From the NCBI RefSeq assembly GCF_008274585.1, contig NZ_VTRT01000002.1:496001-560000 (forward strand): DNA of 64,000 nucleotides, given 5' to 3'. Below are positions 16,121-24,818 of the stretch, one piece after another. Position 1 is the stretch's first letter; each line of letters begins with the position of its first letter. A program made the position numbers and the translations under genes. This stretch comes from Pedobacter sp. BS3 (GTDB lineage Bacteria; Bacteroidota; Bacteroidia; Sphingobacteriales; Sphingobacteriaceae). The notes under the pieces are model-generated. The model was given only the letters and a program-made list of their open reading frames with translations. It was not told the DNA's origin and made no database searches.

Positions 16121-17830
16121 ATGATTATCCAAAAGAAACAACGTACATATATTCCTGAAAAGCTTGAAGTTAAATGGGAAACCTTAGAACCTTTATTTCT
16201 TGAACTAAAAAACCGCGATATAAACTCGGTTACTGAATTGGAGCAATGGTTACGCGACCGCAGCGAACTGGAAGCCGCACTGGAAGAAGATTTTGCATGG
16301 CGATACATCCGCATGACCTGCGATACCGCTAACGAGAAATTAGTGCAGGATTTCCAGTATTTCGCTACCGAAATTGAGCCCAAAATTGCCCCTATAAATA
16401 ATGAGCTGAATAAAAAATTTGTCGATTCTCCTTTTACGGATGAGCTTGACCAGGATAAATACTTTATCTACATCCGCAGCATCAAAAAAGCGCTCGAATT
16501 ATTCAGGGAAGAGAACATACCGCTGCAAACGGAAATTCAGGTAGAGCAGCAAAAATATCAGGCGATAGCCGGGGCGATGTCTGTAACCCTTAACGGGAAG
16601 GAATATACACTCGAACAGGCATCCGTTTTTCTGAAAGATACCGACCGTAGCATACGTCAGCAGGCATGGGAAGCCATTACGCAACGCCGCCTGCAGGATA
16701 AAGACAAGCTGGACACGTTATTTAACCTGCTTCGCGAACTGAGGCATAAAGTGGCGCTTAATGCTGGCTTTGAAAACTTCCGCGATTATATGTTCCAGGC
16801 GCTTGGCCGGTTCGACTATACACCGCATGATTGCTATAAATTCCACGAAGCCATAGAGCGTGAAATTGTGCCCGTTTTACAGGAACAGGCCGAAAAGCGT
16901 AAAGAAGCCCTAGCTTTAGACACGCTGCGACCCTGGGATATGGATGTGGATATATCCGGTAAACCGGCACTGAAGCCATTTTCCGGCGGACAGGAACTTA
17001 TCGATAAAAGTATTACCTGTTTCAATAAGCTGCATCCTTACCTCGGCGAACGCCTGCAGATTATGAAAGATAACCAGCTTTTTGATGTGGAAAGTCGTAA
17101 GGGAAAAGCGCCCGGCGGTTATAATTATCCGCTTGCCGAGACGGGAGCTCCGTTTATTTTCATGAATTCGGCCAATACCTTCAGAGACCTCACAACCATG
17201 GTTCATGAAGGCGGTCACGCAGTTCATACGTTCATTTCCTCACATCTGGAATTAAACGATTTTAAACATCTGCCATCAGAAGTGGCCGAACTGGCATCCA
17301 TGAGTATGGAGCTTATCTCCATGGATAATTGGGATGTTTTCTTCGAGAATAAGGAAGACCTCATCCGTGCCAAACGCGACCAATTGGTCGATGTACTGAA
17401 AACACTTCCCTGGGTGGCCGTTGTCGACCAGTTCCAGCACTGGATCTATACCAATCCGGATCATAACAATGAGCAACGCCGCGAAGCATGGCAGCAGATT
17501 TTCGCCCGTTTCGGGCACAATTTTGCCGATTGGTCTGGCCTGGAAGATGCCCGCGATAACCTGTGGCAAAAGCAATTGCACATTTTCGAGGTTCCGTTTT
17601 ACTATATTGAATATGGTATGGCCCAGTTAGGCGCTATCGCGATATGGAAAAACTATAAGAACAATCCGGCCGAAGGACTCGACAACTATCTTAATGCCTT
17701 AAAACTGGGATATACCAAAACCATTAAGGAAATTTATGAAACCGCAGGTATCGAGTTTAATTTCAGCGTGGAATATGTACGCGAATTAGCCTCTTTTGTT
17801 AAAGAGGAACTGGCTAAGCTGGAAGAATAA
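16121..17830 (+). CDS. M3-family oligoendopeptidase (PepF-like)
   Basis: The 569-residue zinc metallopeptidase has the catalytic HEGGH at 362-366 and a helical N-terminal region (1-200) typical of oligoendopeptidase F-type M3 enzymes. Tyr and His residues of the C-terminal part (VPFYYIEYGMAQLG near 490) fit the family's substrate-binding helix. It has no signal peptide, so it should degrade short peptides in the cytoplasm. It is followed by a palindrome that may act as terminator. Confidence 0.9.
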   Translation: MIIQKKQRTYIPEKLEVKWETLEPLFLELKNRDINSVTELEQWLRDRSELEAALEEDFAWRYIRMTCDTANEKLVQDFQYFATEIEPKIAPINNELNKKFVDSPFTDELDQDKYFIYIRSIKKALELFREENIPLQTEIQVEQQKYQAIAGAMSVTLNGKEYTLEQASVFLKDTDRSIRQQAWEAITQRRLQDKDKLDTLFNLLRELRHKVALNAGFENFRDYMFQALGRFDYTPHDCYKFHEAIEREIVPVLQEQAEKRKEALALDTLRPWDMDVDISGKPALKPFSGGQELIDKSITCFNKLHPYLGERLQIMKDNQLFDVESRKGKAPGGYNYPLAETGAPFIFMNSANTFRDLTTMVHEGGHAVHTFISSHLELNDFKHLPSEVAELASMSMELISMDNWDVFFENKEDLIRAKRDQLVDVLKTLPWVAVVDQFQHWIYTNPDHNNEQRREAWQQIFARFGHNFADWSGLEDARDNLWQKQLHIFEVPFYYIEYGMAQLGAIAIWKNYKNNPAEGLDNYLNALKLGYTKTIKEIYETAGIEFNFSVEYVRELASFVKEELAKLEE

Positions 17831-17847
17831 TTGTATGGCAATATGAA

Positions 17848-17876
17848 ACCTATAAGGTTTTGAAAACCTTATAGGT
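17848..17876. terminator. Palindrome after the M3 peptidase, possible terminator
   Basis: The 14-base arms (17848-17861 and 17863-17876) are exact complements around a central g, reading acctataaggtttt and back. The hairpin lies 18 bases after the peptidase stop with only a weak T content after it. Its design (12-16 bp arms, centre TTGAA or TTCAA) is related to the palindromes at 24734-24768 and 41181-41213, so it may be a mobile palindrome used as terminator. Confidence 0.65.
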
Positions 17877-17963
17877 CTTATATAAAAACAGATTTGTAAT
17901 CTGAAAGAGCTGCCTCAAGCACCTTGATTTCAAACATTTCCCTCGCTTTAGAGTTGTAATCCT

Positions 17964-18632
17964 ATGAAAAAGATCATCGTATTAACCGCTCTAACCTGTG
18001 TTATTTCCTTAACTACTTTCGCACAAAAATGGAAACGAGTTCATTTAGATTCCATTGTTTCAGTAGAATTACCTGCCGGATATACCAAGACCGACACCAT
18101 CAATCAAACCATTTATTCGGCAATCAGCCAGTTTGGTAACATCATTATTGTAAAAACGCCCGATGTTCCGGCAAAAATGCCCGATATCGAAAAGAAAAAG
18201 CACCTCCAAAACTACTACGACAACTACCTCAATAAAATCAAAACCAGCACTAAAGGTATGATTTCGCAAGAACGGGATACCATGCTTGGTGATTTGCATG
18301 TAAAAGATTTTACATTGGAAGTAGATAGTGGCCGCGGGAAACAATACCGCAATTTCAGGATACTTCATGAAAACTGCGCTACCTACACGTTTGAATTTCT
18401 ATACGAGGATGTCCACAAAGATTTGGGTAAAGAAGATAATGAGCATTTTTTTAATTCCATTAAATTCGCGTTTAACCCGACCGTTCAAAGTCAGTTTACA
18501 GCCCAAAGTAACGTCCAAAAACCAGAGACCAATAACACGGTTTGGATTGCAGCCGTTGCTATCCTGATTGTTATTATCATACTGATTATTATCTGGCTAT
18601 CCCGCCGCAATAAGCGAAATAAAGCAACATAA
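17964..18632 (+). CDS. Secreted membrane-anchored protein of unknown function
   Basis: I do not recognise a family. The 222 residues start with a signal peptide (MKKIIVLTALTCVISLTTFA, then Q), continue with a 165-residue soluble part (QKWKRVHLDSIVSVELPAGY) and end in one transmembrane helix (about 193-213) followed by a basic tail RRNKRNK. The soluble domain would face the periplasm with the tail in the cytoplasm. It lies alone between the M3 peptidase and a secreted esterase. Confidence 0.65.
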   Translation: MKKIIVLTALTCVISLTTFAQKWKRVHLDSIVSVELPAGYTKTDTINQTIYSAISQFGNIIIVKTPDVPAKMPDIEKKKHLQNYYDNYLNKIKTSTKGMISQERDTMLGDLHVKDFTLEVDSGRGKQYRNFRILHENCATYTFEFLYEDVHKDLGKEDNEHFFNSIKFAFNPTVQSQFTAQSNVQKPETNNTVWIAAVAILIVIIILIIIWLSRRNKRNKAT

Positions 18633-18636
18633 GTTT

Positions 18637-18667
18637 TTTGCACAGCCAAAGCAGACTGCTAACTTTG
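18637..18667 (+). promoter_or_regulatory. Complete Bacteroidota promoter for the secreted esterase
   Basis: TTTG at 18637-18640, exactly 19 bases, then TAACTTTG at 18660-18667: a full match to the TTTG-N19-TAnnTTTG consensus. It decides the start of the next gene: the TTG at 18638 is the -33 box, and the true start is the ATG at 18674. Transcription would start at or within a few bases of that ATG. Confidence 0.75.
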
Positions 18668-18673
18668 AGTGTT

Positions 18674-19666
18674 ATGACAAAACAGTTACTGGCAGCGGCC
18701 TTGTGTATTTTCAGTATTTCAGGCATCCAGGCCCAAACTGTTCTTAGCGGACTTACCGGCGTACGCGATACTTCGTATTCTAATCACTCCGCTTATAAAA
18801 AAGTGGTAAAACGTTATCCGGATATTAAACTGGTAGCTGAAGCAGCTTCTCCTGTAGTCGGCGAACAAAGAAATATCCCCTATTGCACTATCGGTAACAG
18901 AACGCTGTATCTCGATGCTTTTTATCCGCAAAGGAAGACGAAACAACGGTATCCCGGGATTTTGATCATTCACGGCGGCGGCTGGCGCAGCGGCAACCGA
19001 AGCCAGCATATTCCATTAGCACAACACCTGGCGAAACAGGGGTTTGCTTGCTATACTGTCGAATACCGGCTTTCTACCGAGGCACTCTATCCCGCAGCCA
19101 TTTATGATTTAAAGGCCGCATTACGATGGATAAAAGCCCATGCCTCCCAATTTCATACCGATACATCCAAACTTGTAGCACTCGGTTTTTCAGCCGGCGG
19201 CGAACTGGCTGCATTTGTTGGCGTAACCAATAACAACCCTGATTTTGAGCAAAAAGATTGCAACAAGGAATATTCCAGTCAGGTTCAGGCTATTGTCGAT
19301 ATTGACGGCACATTGTCGTTTGTTCATCCTGAATCTGGTGAAGGAAATGACAGTAAGTCCATTTCGGCAGCAACCTACTGGTTCGGGTACCCCAAAAAGG
19401 ATAACCCGGAACTCTGGGAACAGGCTTCGCCACTAACATACGCCGATAAAAATACGCCTCCGGTATTATTCCTGAACAGTTCTGTTGAACGGATGCATGC
19501 CGGCCGGGATGATTTCCGGGCCATCCTGAATAAAAACGGTATTTATTCTGAAGTGCACACTTTTCCCAACTCGCCGCATGATTTCTGCTTATTTGAACCC
19601 TGGTTCACACCTACCGTCGGGTATATTACCGCTTTTTTGAAGAAGGTATTTTCAAACAGCCACTGA
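18674..19666 (+). CDS. Secreted alpha/beta-hydrolase esterase
   Basis: From the ATG at 18674 the protein is 330 residues and begins with a good signal peptide (MTKQLLAAALCIFSISGIQA, then Q). HGGGW forms the oxyanion hole, GFSAGGE carries the nucleophile Ser, and the late SPHDF holds the catalytic His. This fits the BD-FAE/carboxylesterase group often found with polysaccharide degradation, for example as acetyl or feruloyl esterase. The promoter at 18637-18667 shows that the upstream in-frame TTG is not used. It is exported to the periplasm or beyond. Confidence 0.85.
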   Translation: MTKQLLAAALCIFSISGIQAQTVLSGLTGVRDTSYSNHSAYKKVVKRYPDIKLVAEAASPVVGEQRNIPYCTIGNRTLYLDAFYPQRKTKQRYPGILIIHGGGWRSGNRSQHIPLAQHLAKQGFACYTVEYRLSTEALYPAAIYDLKAALRWIKAHASQFHTDTSKLVALGFSAGGELAAFVGVTNNNPDFEQKDCNKEYSSQVQAIVDIDGTLSFVHPESGEGNDSKSISAATYWFGYPKKDNPELWEQASPLTYADKNTPPVLFLNSSVERMHAGRDDFRAILNKNGIYSEVHTFPNSPHDFCLFEPWFTPTVGYITAFLKKVFSNSH

Positions 19667-19697
19667 AAATCTGTATGTTTGATATAAAGCACAGCCA

Positions 19698-21407
19698 ATG
19701 GCGAAGAATTTACTGCGGAAAAAATCCATAGATTCAATTATTGCAGATGCCGAAACCGGCGATAGCGAAGCAACCGGCTCTACAGGCAATCTCAACCGCG
19801 TTTTACGGGTTAAAGACCTCACCTTTATGGGCATTGCCGCCGTAGTGGGCGCCGGAATTTTCTCTACTATTGGCGAGGCGGCCTATAACGGCGGCCCGGG
19901 TGTTAGCATCCTGTTTGTTATAACAGCTATAACCTGCGGATTTTCGGCCTTATGCTACGCCGAATTCGCATCGCGGGTTCCGGTGTCGGGAAGCGCCTAT
20001 ACATACGCTTATGCTTCGTTTGGCGAGCTGATAGCATGGATCATCGGCTGGGATCTGCTGATGGAATACGCCATCGGCAACATCGCGGTAGCCATTTCCT
20101 GGAGCGAATATTTCACCAACCTGCTCGAAGGCTTTAACATCCATATTCCCCCCTATCTCACCATGGATTACCTGTCTGCATCACGGGGTTTTGAGCATGC
20201 CCGCGAACTAACACAATCCGGAAAGCTGACGGAGATCACCGAACAATTAAAGATACAGGCCGTGGCCTGGAACACGGCGCCGCAAATTGGGGGATTACGG
20301 TTTATCGCCGATATCCCGGCCCTGCTTATCGTTATCCTGATAACTTACCTGGTTTATATTGGCATCCGGGAAACCAAACGGGCCACTAACGCTATGGTAT
20401 TGCTCAAAATAGGCGTTGTTATTGCCGTTATTGTTTTGGGTGCTTTTTATGTAAGCCCGGTAAACTGGTCACCTTTTCTGCCGAACGGACTTGCCGGTGT
20501 TATGAAAGGAGTTTCGGGCGTATTTTTTGCCTACATAGGTTTTGACGCTATATCAACCACGGCCGAAGAATGCGAAAACCCGCAACGCGACCTGCCCAAA
20601 GGCATGATCTATTCGCTGATCATCTGTACCGTTTTATACATATTAATTGCATTGGTGCTCACCGGTATGGTGAATTATAAAGAGCTGCAGGTTGGCGATC
20701 CGCTGGCTTTTGTGTTCCACCGTATCGGGTTGAACCACATCAGCTACATTATTTCCATTAGCGCCGTTATTGCCACAGCCAGTGTATTGCTTATCTTCCA
20801 GTTAGGACAGCCCCGCATCTGGATGAGCATGAGCCGCGATGGCTTATTACCGAAAGCATTTTCGTATGTTCATCCGAAATACAAAACACCTACGTTCTCT
20901 ACCATTATTACCGGCATTGTGGTTGCCGTTCCTGCCTTATTCATGAACCTCACCGAGGTAACCGATTTAACCAGCATCGGTACCTTGTTCGCTTTCGTAC
21001 TGGTTTGTGGTGGCGTGCTCTTATTGCCTAAAGATGAGAATACACAAGGCCGTTTCCGCATCCCTTACGTTAATTCCAGGTACATTATTCCCGCTCTTTT
21101 TATTATCGGACTGGCGGTATTTCATCAGGCTATTATCAATTTATTCCATTACTCCGGCGACTGGCATACGTATAAAGATAAGCTGCCTTATTTTTTGTTT
21201 ATCCTGCTTTCTGCCGCTATCGCATACTTATCATTCGTCAAAAGCCTGTCGCTTATTCCCGTTTTAGGCTTGCTAAGCTGTTTTTACCTGATGACCGAGC
21301 TGGGTTACACCAACTGGCTCCGTTTCCTGATATGGCTGGCTATTGGCCTGGTGGTTTATTTTACTTATAGTTATCGCAACAGCAAGCTGAATAAAAGACC
21401 GGAATAG
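19698..21407 (+). CDS. APC-family amino-acid permease
   Basis: The 569-residue protein has 12 or more transmembrane segments and the APC signature in helix 1 (FMGIAAVVGAGIFSTIGEAA). It resembles YfnA/CAT-type cationic or broad amino-acid transporters. A long loop with charged residues between helices 3 and 5 (about 150-200) and a C-terminal extension with three or four extra helices fit the CAT-like members of 14 helices. It imports amino acids across the inner membrane. Substrate preference is not deducible. The gene appears monocistronic. Confidence 0.85.
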   Translation: MAKNLLRKKSIDSIIADAETGDSEATGSTGNLNRVLRVKDLTFMGIAAVVGAGIFSTIGEAAYNGGPGVSILFVITAITCGFSALCYAEFASRVPVSGSAYTYAYASFGELIAWIIGWDLLMEYAIGNIAVAISWSEYFTNLLEGFNIHIPPYLTMDYLSASRGFEHARELTQSGKLTEITEQLKIQAVAWNTAPQIGGLRFIADIPALLIVILITYLVYIGIRETKRATNAMVLLKIGVVIAVIVLGAFYVSPVNWSPFLPNGLAGVMKGVSGVFFAYIGFDAISTTAEECENPQRDLPKGMIYSLIICTVLYILIALVLTGMVNYKELQVGDPLAFVFHRIGLNHISYIISISAVIATASVLLIFQLGQPRIWMSMSRDGLLPKAFSYVHPKYKTPTFSTIITGIVVAVPALFMNLTEVTDLTSIGTLFAFVLVCGGVLLLPKDENTQGRFRIPYVNSRYIIPALFIIGLAVFHQAIINLFHYSGDWHTYKDKLPYFLFILLSAAIAYLSFVKSLSLIPVLGLLSCFYLMTELGYTNWLRFLIWLAIGLVVYFTYSYRNSKLNKRPE

Positions 21408-21507
21408 AAGCAGTAGCAAGAGGCAGACAGCATACAGCCCGGATCTTCCTCAATCGGCAAATACCGGGAGCCAGATTTCACAATATGCACTACTCAATAC
21501 TCATCTG

Positions 21508-22674
21508 TCAGATCACCGGGTGCCGCTTAAATTCAAGATCCCTGTTAAACAAATACCGGTACGTATGATGGGTTTTATAGATCCGGCCGCCAATAAACTC
21601 TACCACACGCATCATTCTCGGGTTAAAATCACCGATCCAGTTCATTTGCAAATGCCGGTAAGGCATTAATCGCCCGTTTTGTACCACGCGGGAAGCAGCT
21701 CCGATCATAGCCAGCTCGACACCTTTACGCTGAAATTCGGGCACAACGCCAAAAACGATGCCGTAAGCCGTATCGCATTTTTTCAGGTATTTACGCCAAA
21801 ACAGTTTTAGCTTACCGATAAGATCAAGCTTTCCGTTTACATACTTCACAAAAAGCTGGTTCAATTCGGGTATACTGATAAAAAAGCCAACCGGCTCCTT
21901 TTTATAATAGGCAAACCAGATAAGCTTCTCGTCGATAACAGTTTTCATTCCGTTAACCAACGCCTGGGCCTGGTCTGAAGACATGGCTTTTACCCCATTA
22001 TGGTGTACCCATGCCTTATTATAGATCTGCCTGAAATCTTCAGCGTATTTTGGTAATTGGTTTAAGCGAAGATGGCCGAAGTGGTAATCGCCGCTTGCCA
22101 TGATACGTTCGGCCCGGTTATACAATGCTTCGGGTAAAGGCTTCATCGGATCCATATAATACGTGTATTGCTTAAAATACACTTCAAATCCATAGCTTTC
22201 AAAAAGCTCGCGATAATACGGAGGATTATAGTTGCAACAATAACAGGGCTCAGTAAACCCGTCCACCAGCAGCCCCCACCATTTATCCCGGTCGCCAAAG
22301 TTTATGGGGCCATCCATAGCCTCCATCTTCTTATTCAACAGCCATGCTTTAGCCGCATCAAACAGCATAAAGGCAGCTTCCCGGTTATTGATACATTCAA
22401 AAAAACCTGCTCCGCCGGTAGGCTGTTCAAAAGACATGGCCGTTTCGTAATGTACAAAAGCGGCAATACGCCCGATGGTTTGCCCGGCATCATCCCTTAA
22501 TATCCAGCGTATACAATCGCCGTCCAGGTACCGTTTATTTCTAAGCGGATCAAATACAGATTCAACATCATCATCCAGCGGCCGGATATAATTAGGGTCA
22601 TCTTTATATAAGGGCACTGGCATCGTTAAAAAATCCCTGGCCAGTGCGGGTGTAGTTACCTCTATTAATCTCAT
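21508..22674 (-). CDS. GNAT-like acyltransferase of unknown substrate
   Basis: The protein has 388 residues from the ATG at 22674 (MRLIEVTTPALARDFLTMP). A TTG at 22692 would overlap the TAATTTTG box and is rejected. The C-terminal half has a GNAT-like pattern (VFGVVPEFQRKGVELAMIGA resembles the acetyl-CoA pyrophosphate loop), and the N-terminal part shows a degenerate second GNAT-like fold (IRWILRDDAGQTIGRIAAF). Similar proteins are widespread in Bacteroidota without known function. A cytoplasmic acyl or aminoacyl transferase is the best guess. Confidence 0.7.
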   Translation of the reverse strand: MRLIEVTTPALARDFLTMPVPLYKDDPNYIRPLDDDVESVFDPLRNKRYLDGDCIRWILRDDAGQTIGRIAAFVHYETAMSFEQPTGGAGFFECINNREAAFMLFDAAKAWLLNKKMEAMDGPINFGDRDKWWGLLVDGFTEPCYCCNYNPPYYRELFESYGFEVYFKQYTYYMDPMKPLPEALYNRAERIMASGDYHFGHLRLNQLPKYAEDFRQIYNKAWVHHNGVKAMSSDQAQALVNGMKTVIDEKLIWFAYYKKEPVGFFISIPELNQLFVKYVNGKLDLIGKLKLFWRKYLKKCDTAYGIVFGVVPEFQRKGVELAMIGAASRVVQNGRLMPYRHLQMNWIGDFNPRMMRVVEFIGGRIYKTHHTYRYLFNRDLEFKRHPVI

Positions 22675-22689
22675 GAACGTATTTCCGGG

Positions 22690-22697
22690 CAAAATTA
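22690..22697 (-). promoter_or_regulatory. -7 promoter box for the GNAT-like gene
   Basis: The minus strand reads TAATTTTG, an exact TAnnTTTG match, ending 15 bases before the ATG at 22674. No TTTG at the ideal distance is seen. It supports the downstream ATG over the in-frame TTG at 22692. Confidence 0.4.
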
Positions 22698-22739
22698 ATC
22701 TTCAAAAGTACCCTTACTTAGCCACAAATTACATCAACA

Positions 22740-23095
22740 ATGCAACGCGTATTTATAATATGGCTAAGTATAATCCGGTTAAATTCAGCGGCACAAGTCC
22801 TTACCGATTCTGCGTACATAGCTGCTCATTATACAAAGATCGAGCGATACATACCTATGCGTAACGGTGTGAAGTTATTTACTTCTATCTATATTCCCAA
22901 AGATAAAAATCAAAATACCCCATATTATTGAGCCGGATGCCTTACAACGTGTCTCCGTACAGCGATAATCATTACAAAAACTTATCAGGGCCGTCTACGC
23001 TTTTTACCCGTGAGGGATATATTTCCGTTTACCGGGATGTACGTGGCCGCTGGATGAATGAAGGCGACAACCTGAACCAATTGTTATTTTGCTGA
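22740..23095 (+). pseudogene. Truncated and frameshifted CocE/NonD-family hydrolase
   Basis: The first frame gives a signal-like start and then YTKIERYIPMRNGVKLFTSI, typical of the N terminus of CocE/NonD (X-Pro dipeptidyl-peptidase, PF02129) hydrolases. It stops at TGA after NTPYY. One base appears lost in the c-run near 22919, since the next frame continues with ILLSRMPYNVSPY and later FTREGYISVYRDVRGRWMNEGD, the expected family order. The match ends there, before the catalytic Ser, and a stop follows at 23093. About 500 residues are missing, so it cannot be functional. The right-hand break point lies near 23070-23095. Confidence 0.8.
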
Positions 23096-23341
23096 CCATC
23101 AGCAGATTGCTTCTCCATAGGATAAACATAAAAGCTAACGAATAACCAAGCAAAGCGAGCTCATGAATACCATTGAAAAACATAAAAAACAATGAATAAC
23201 CTTTTGTTAAACCCTGTTTTGAGCAGGATTATTAATCGAACCCGGGTTATTAGCAAGAACAGACTTACGAAGCGTATTCACAAAACGATATTCTACTTTG
23301 TAAGTCAGCTAAACATTCTGACAAAGATCAGTAAAGAGCCA
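23096..23341. other. Spacer after the CocE remnant
   Basis: These 246 bases follow the break of the CocE pseudogene. The minus strand of 23100-23192 could encode a hydrophobic stretch (MFFMFFNGIHELALLGYSLA), perhaps the trace of a membrane protein, but it is too short to name. Nothing else is supported. The mix suggests an old deletion or insertion junction. Confidence 0.3.
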
Positions 23342-24799
23342 TTACAACACTGCTTTTTTCTGTTCGGCATATTGTTTACGCAGGCTTTCGAGCACGGTTT
23401 TATAGGCCGGGTTATTCGCCAGGTTGGTGGTTTCGTGCGGATCTTTCTTTATGCTGTATAATTCCTCGTAACCGTGCTCAATATAGTTGATATACTTAAA
23501 GTCTTTGGTTACTATGCCCTCGCTTTGCGGGATCTTGGGACTTTTCTGATAGGTATGCTCATAAAAGAAATAGTGCCGTTCGGGTACTTTACCGGCTACA
23601 ATGTCCAGTAAATTTTCACCCTGCATCACAGACGGCACTTTTACCCCGGCCATGTTTAAAATGGTGGGAGCAACATCAATGTTCAGCACCATTTGTTCAG
23701 CCTGTATGCCTCTTGATCTTGCAGGCAGGCGGGGATCATAAATAAACAGTGGCACCCGGATAGATTCCTCATAGGCATACCATTTACCTTCCAGCCCATG
23801 CTCGCCCAGGAAAAAGCCGTTATCGCCCATAAAAATGATGATGGTATTTTTATCCAGTCCCATTGTTTTGAGCTTTTTCACCATATCGCCTACCACATCA
23901 TCCACACCGGTTATTAAACGGTAATAGTTTTTAACCGTTTGCTGATATAATTCCGGTGTCGAAAACAGGGGCTTCCAGCGTACCCGTGCAATGTTTTGGC
24001 CGGTACGGAAAAAATCAGGAAAATTGTTCCAATATTTCGGATCGGCAGTTTCAGGCTCAGGGATAGTTACATTTTTATACAGATCCTTATACCGGGACTG
24101 TATGATATATTCCGGCGGATTACCATCCTGCTCGTGTGGCGCCTTAAAGCTTACCGAGAGGCAGAACGGCCCTTTTTTACCAAACTTATCCAGAAACTCC
24201 CGGATATCGTTACCACATTTATCCGTGTTATGGATAAAATTTCCGTTCGCGTCGGTCATTTTGTAATCCGGCTGACTCTTGGTTGTACACGTCCAGTAAT
24301 CAAAATAGGCCTTGGGCTGATCTTTTTTGCCTACCCCGAATTTGTTGATGAAACCGATATGGTATCCCGCATTTTTAAGCAAAATAGGATACGTTTTCTC
24401 AACAGCCTCTTTGGTAAAATCTGTACCAAAATCATCGATCTTATGCCGCGATTCATACTGCCCGGTTAAAATGCTGGCCCGGCTTACACAGCAAATACTG
24501 GTTGTTACATACGCATTCTTGAACAGGATGCCGGCATTGGCCAGCTTATCCAGGTTAGGCGTTTGGATGATCCGGTTACCCATAGCGCCCAGCGCATCCC
24601 AGCGATGATCATCCGTAAGCAGGAAAATAATATTAGGCTTAGCAGGCCGGATATTTTCACGGCTTACAGCCAATGCCTGTGCCCCCGAAACGCAAATTAA
24701 CAGGATACCGGCAAGCGTTTTATGAATCTGATAAAAACTTACAAAGCTTTTGAAGCTTCGTAAGTTTTTTATACATTTTTTAACAATGATCAGGTACAT
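23342..24799 (-). CDS. Secreted sulfatase, second subfamily
   Basis: The 485-residue sulfatase shows LTDDHRWDALG with the metal-binding DD and SICCVSRASILTG with the formylglycine site. It has Val where most members have Pro or Ala. Later FMGDNGFFLGEHG supplies further metal ligands. It differs from the sulfatase at 3713-5194 and resembles enzymes acting on sulfated glycans. The N-terminal 24 residues (KNLRSFKSFVSF) are encoded by a palindromic repeat placed before the hydrophobic core IHKTLAGILLICVSGAQALA. Either the signal peptide has an unusual long N region or translation starts at a non-ATG codon after the palindrome. The gene is just downstream of the GH106 gene (19-base gap), so a joint transcript is likely. 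Confidence 0.88.
   Translation of the reverse strand: MYLIIVKKCIKNLRSFKSFVSFYQIHKTLAGILLICVSGAQALAVSRENIRPAKPNIIFLLTDDHRWDALGAMGNRIIQTPNLDKLANAGILFKNAYVTTSICCVSRASILTGQYESRHKIDDFGTDFTKEAVEKTYPILLKNAGYHIGFINKFGVGKKDQPKAYFDYWTCTTKSQPDYKMTDANGNFIHNTDKCGNDIREFLDKFGKKGPFCLSVSFKAPHEQDGNPPEYIIQSRYKDLYKNVTIPEPETADPKYWNNFPDFFRTGQNIARVRWKPLFSTPELYQQTVKNYYRLITGVDDVVGDMVKKLKTMGLDKNTIIIFMGDNGFFLGEHGLEGKWYAYEESIRVPLFIYDPRLPARSRGIQAEQMVLNIDVAPTILNMAGVKVPSVMQGENLLDIVAGKVPERHYFFYEHTYQKSPKIPQSEGIVTKDFKYINYIEHGYEELYSIKKDPHETTNLANNPAYKTVLESLRKQYAEQKKAVL
24734..24768. repeat. Palindrome inside the sulfatase start region
   Basis: The 16-base arms at 24734-24749 and 24753-24768 match at 15 of 16 positions (aaaacttac[a/g]aagctt) with loop ttg. 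The same design recurs at 41181-41213, also inside the start region of a secreted enzyme and in the same reading frame, and a relative lies at 17848-17876. Confidence 0.85.
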
Positions 24800-24818
24800 G
24801 CAATTGTTGTTTATGAGA

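Noticed and set aside
18638-18673. Upstream TTG start for the secreted esterase
   Set aside because: This TTG is the -33 box of a perfect promoter, and the ATG at 18674 gives a clean signal peptide.
23004-23192. Hydrophobic minus-strand frame after the CocE remnant
   Set aside because: Only its first 35 codons look protein-like. The rest is the reverse of the hydrolase remnant, so no gene can be claimed.
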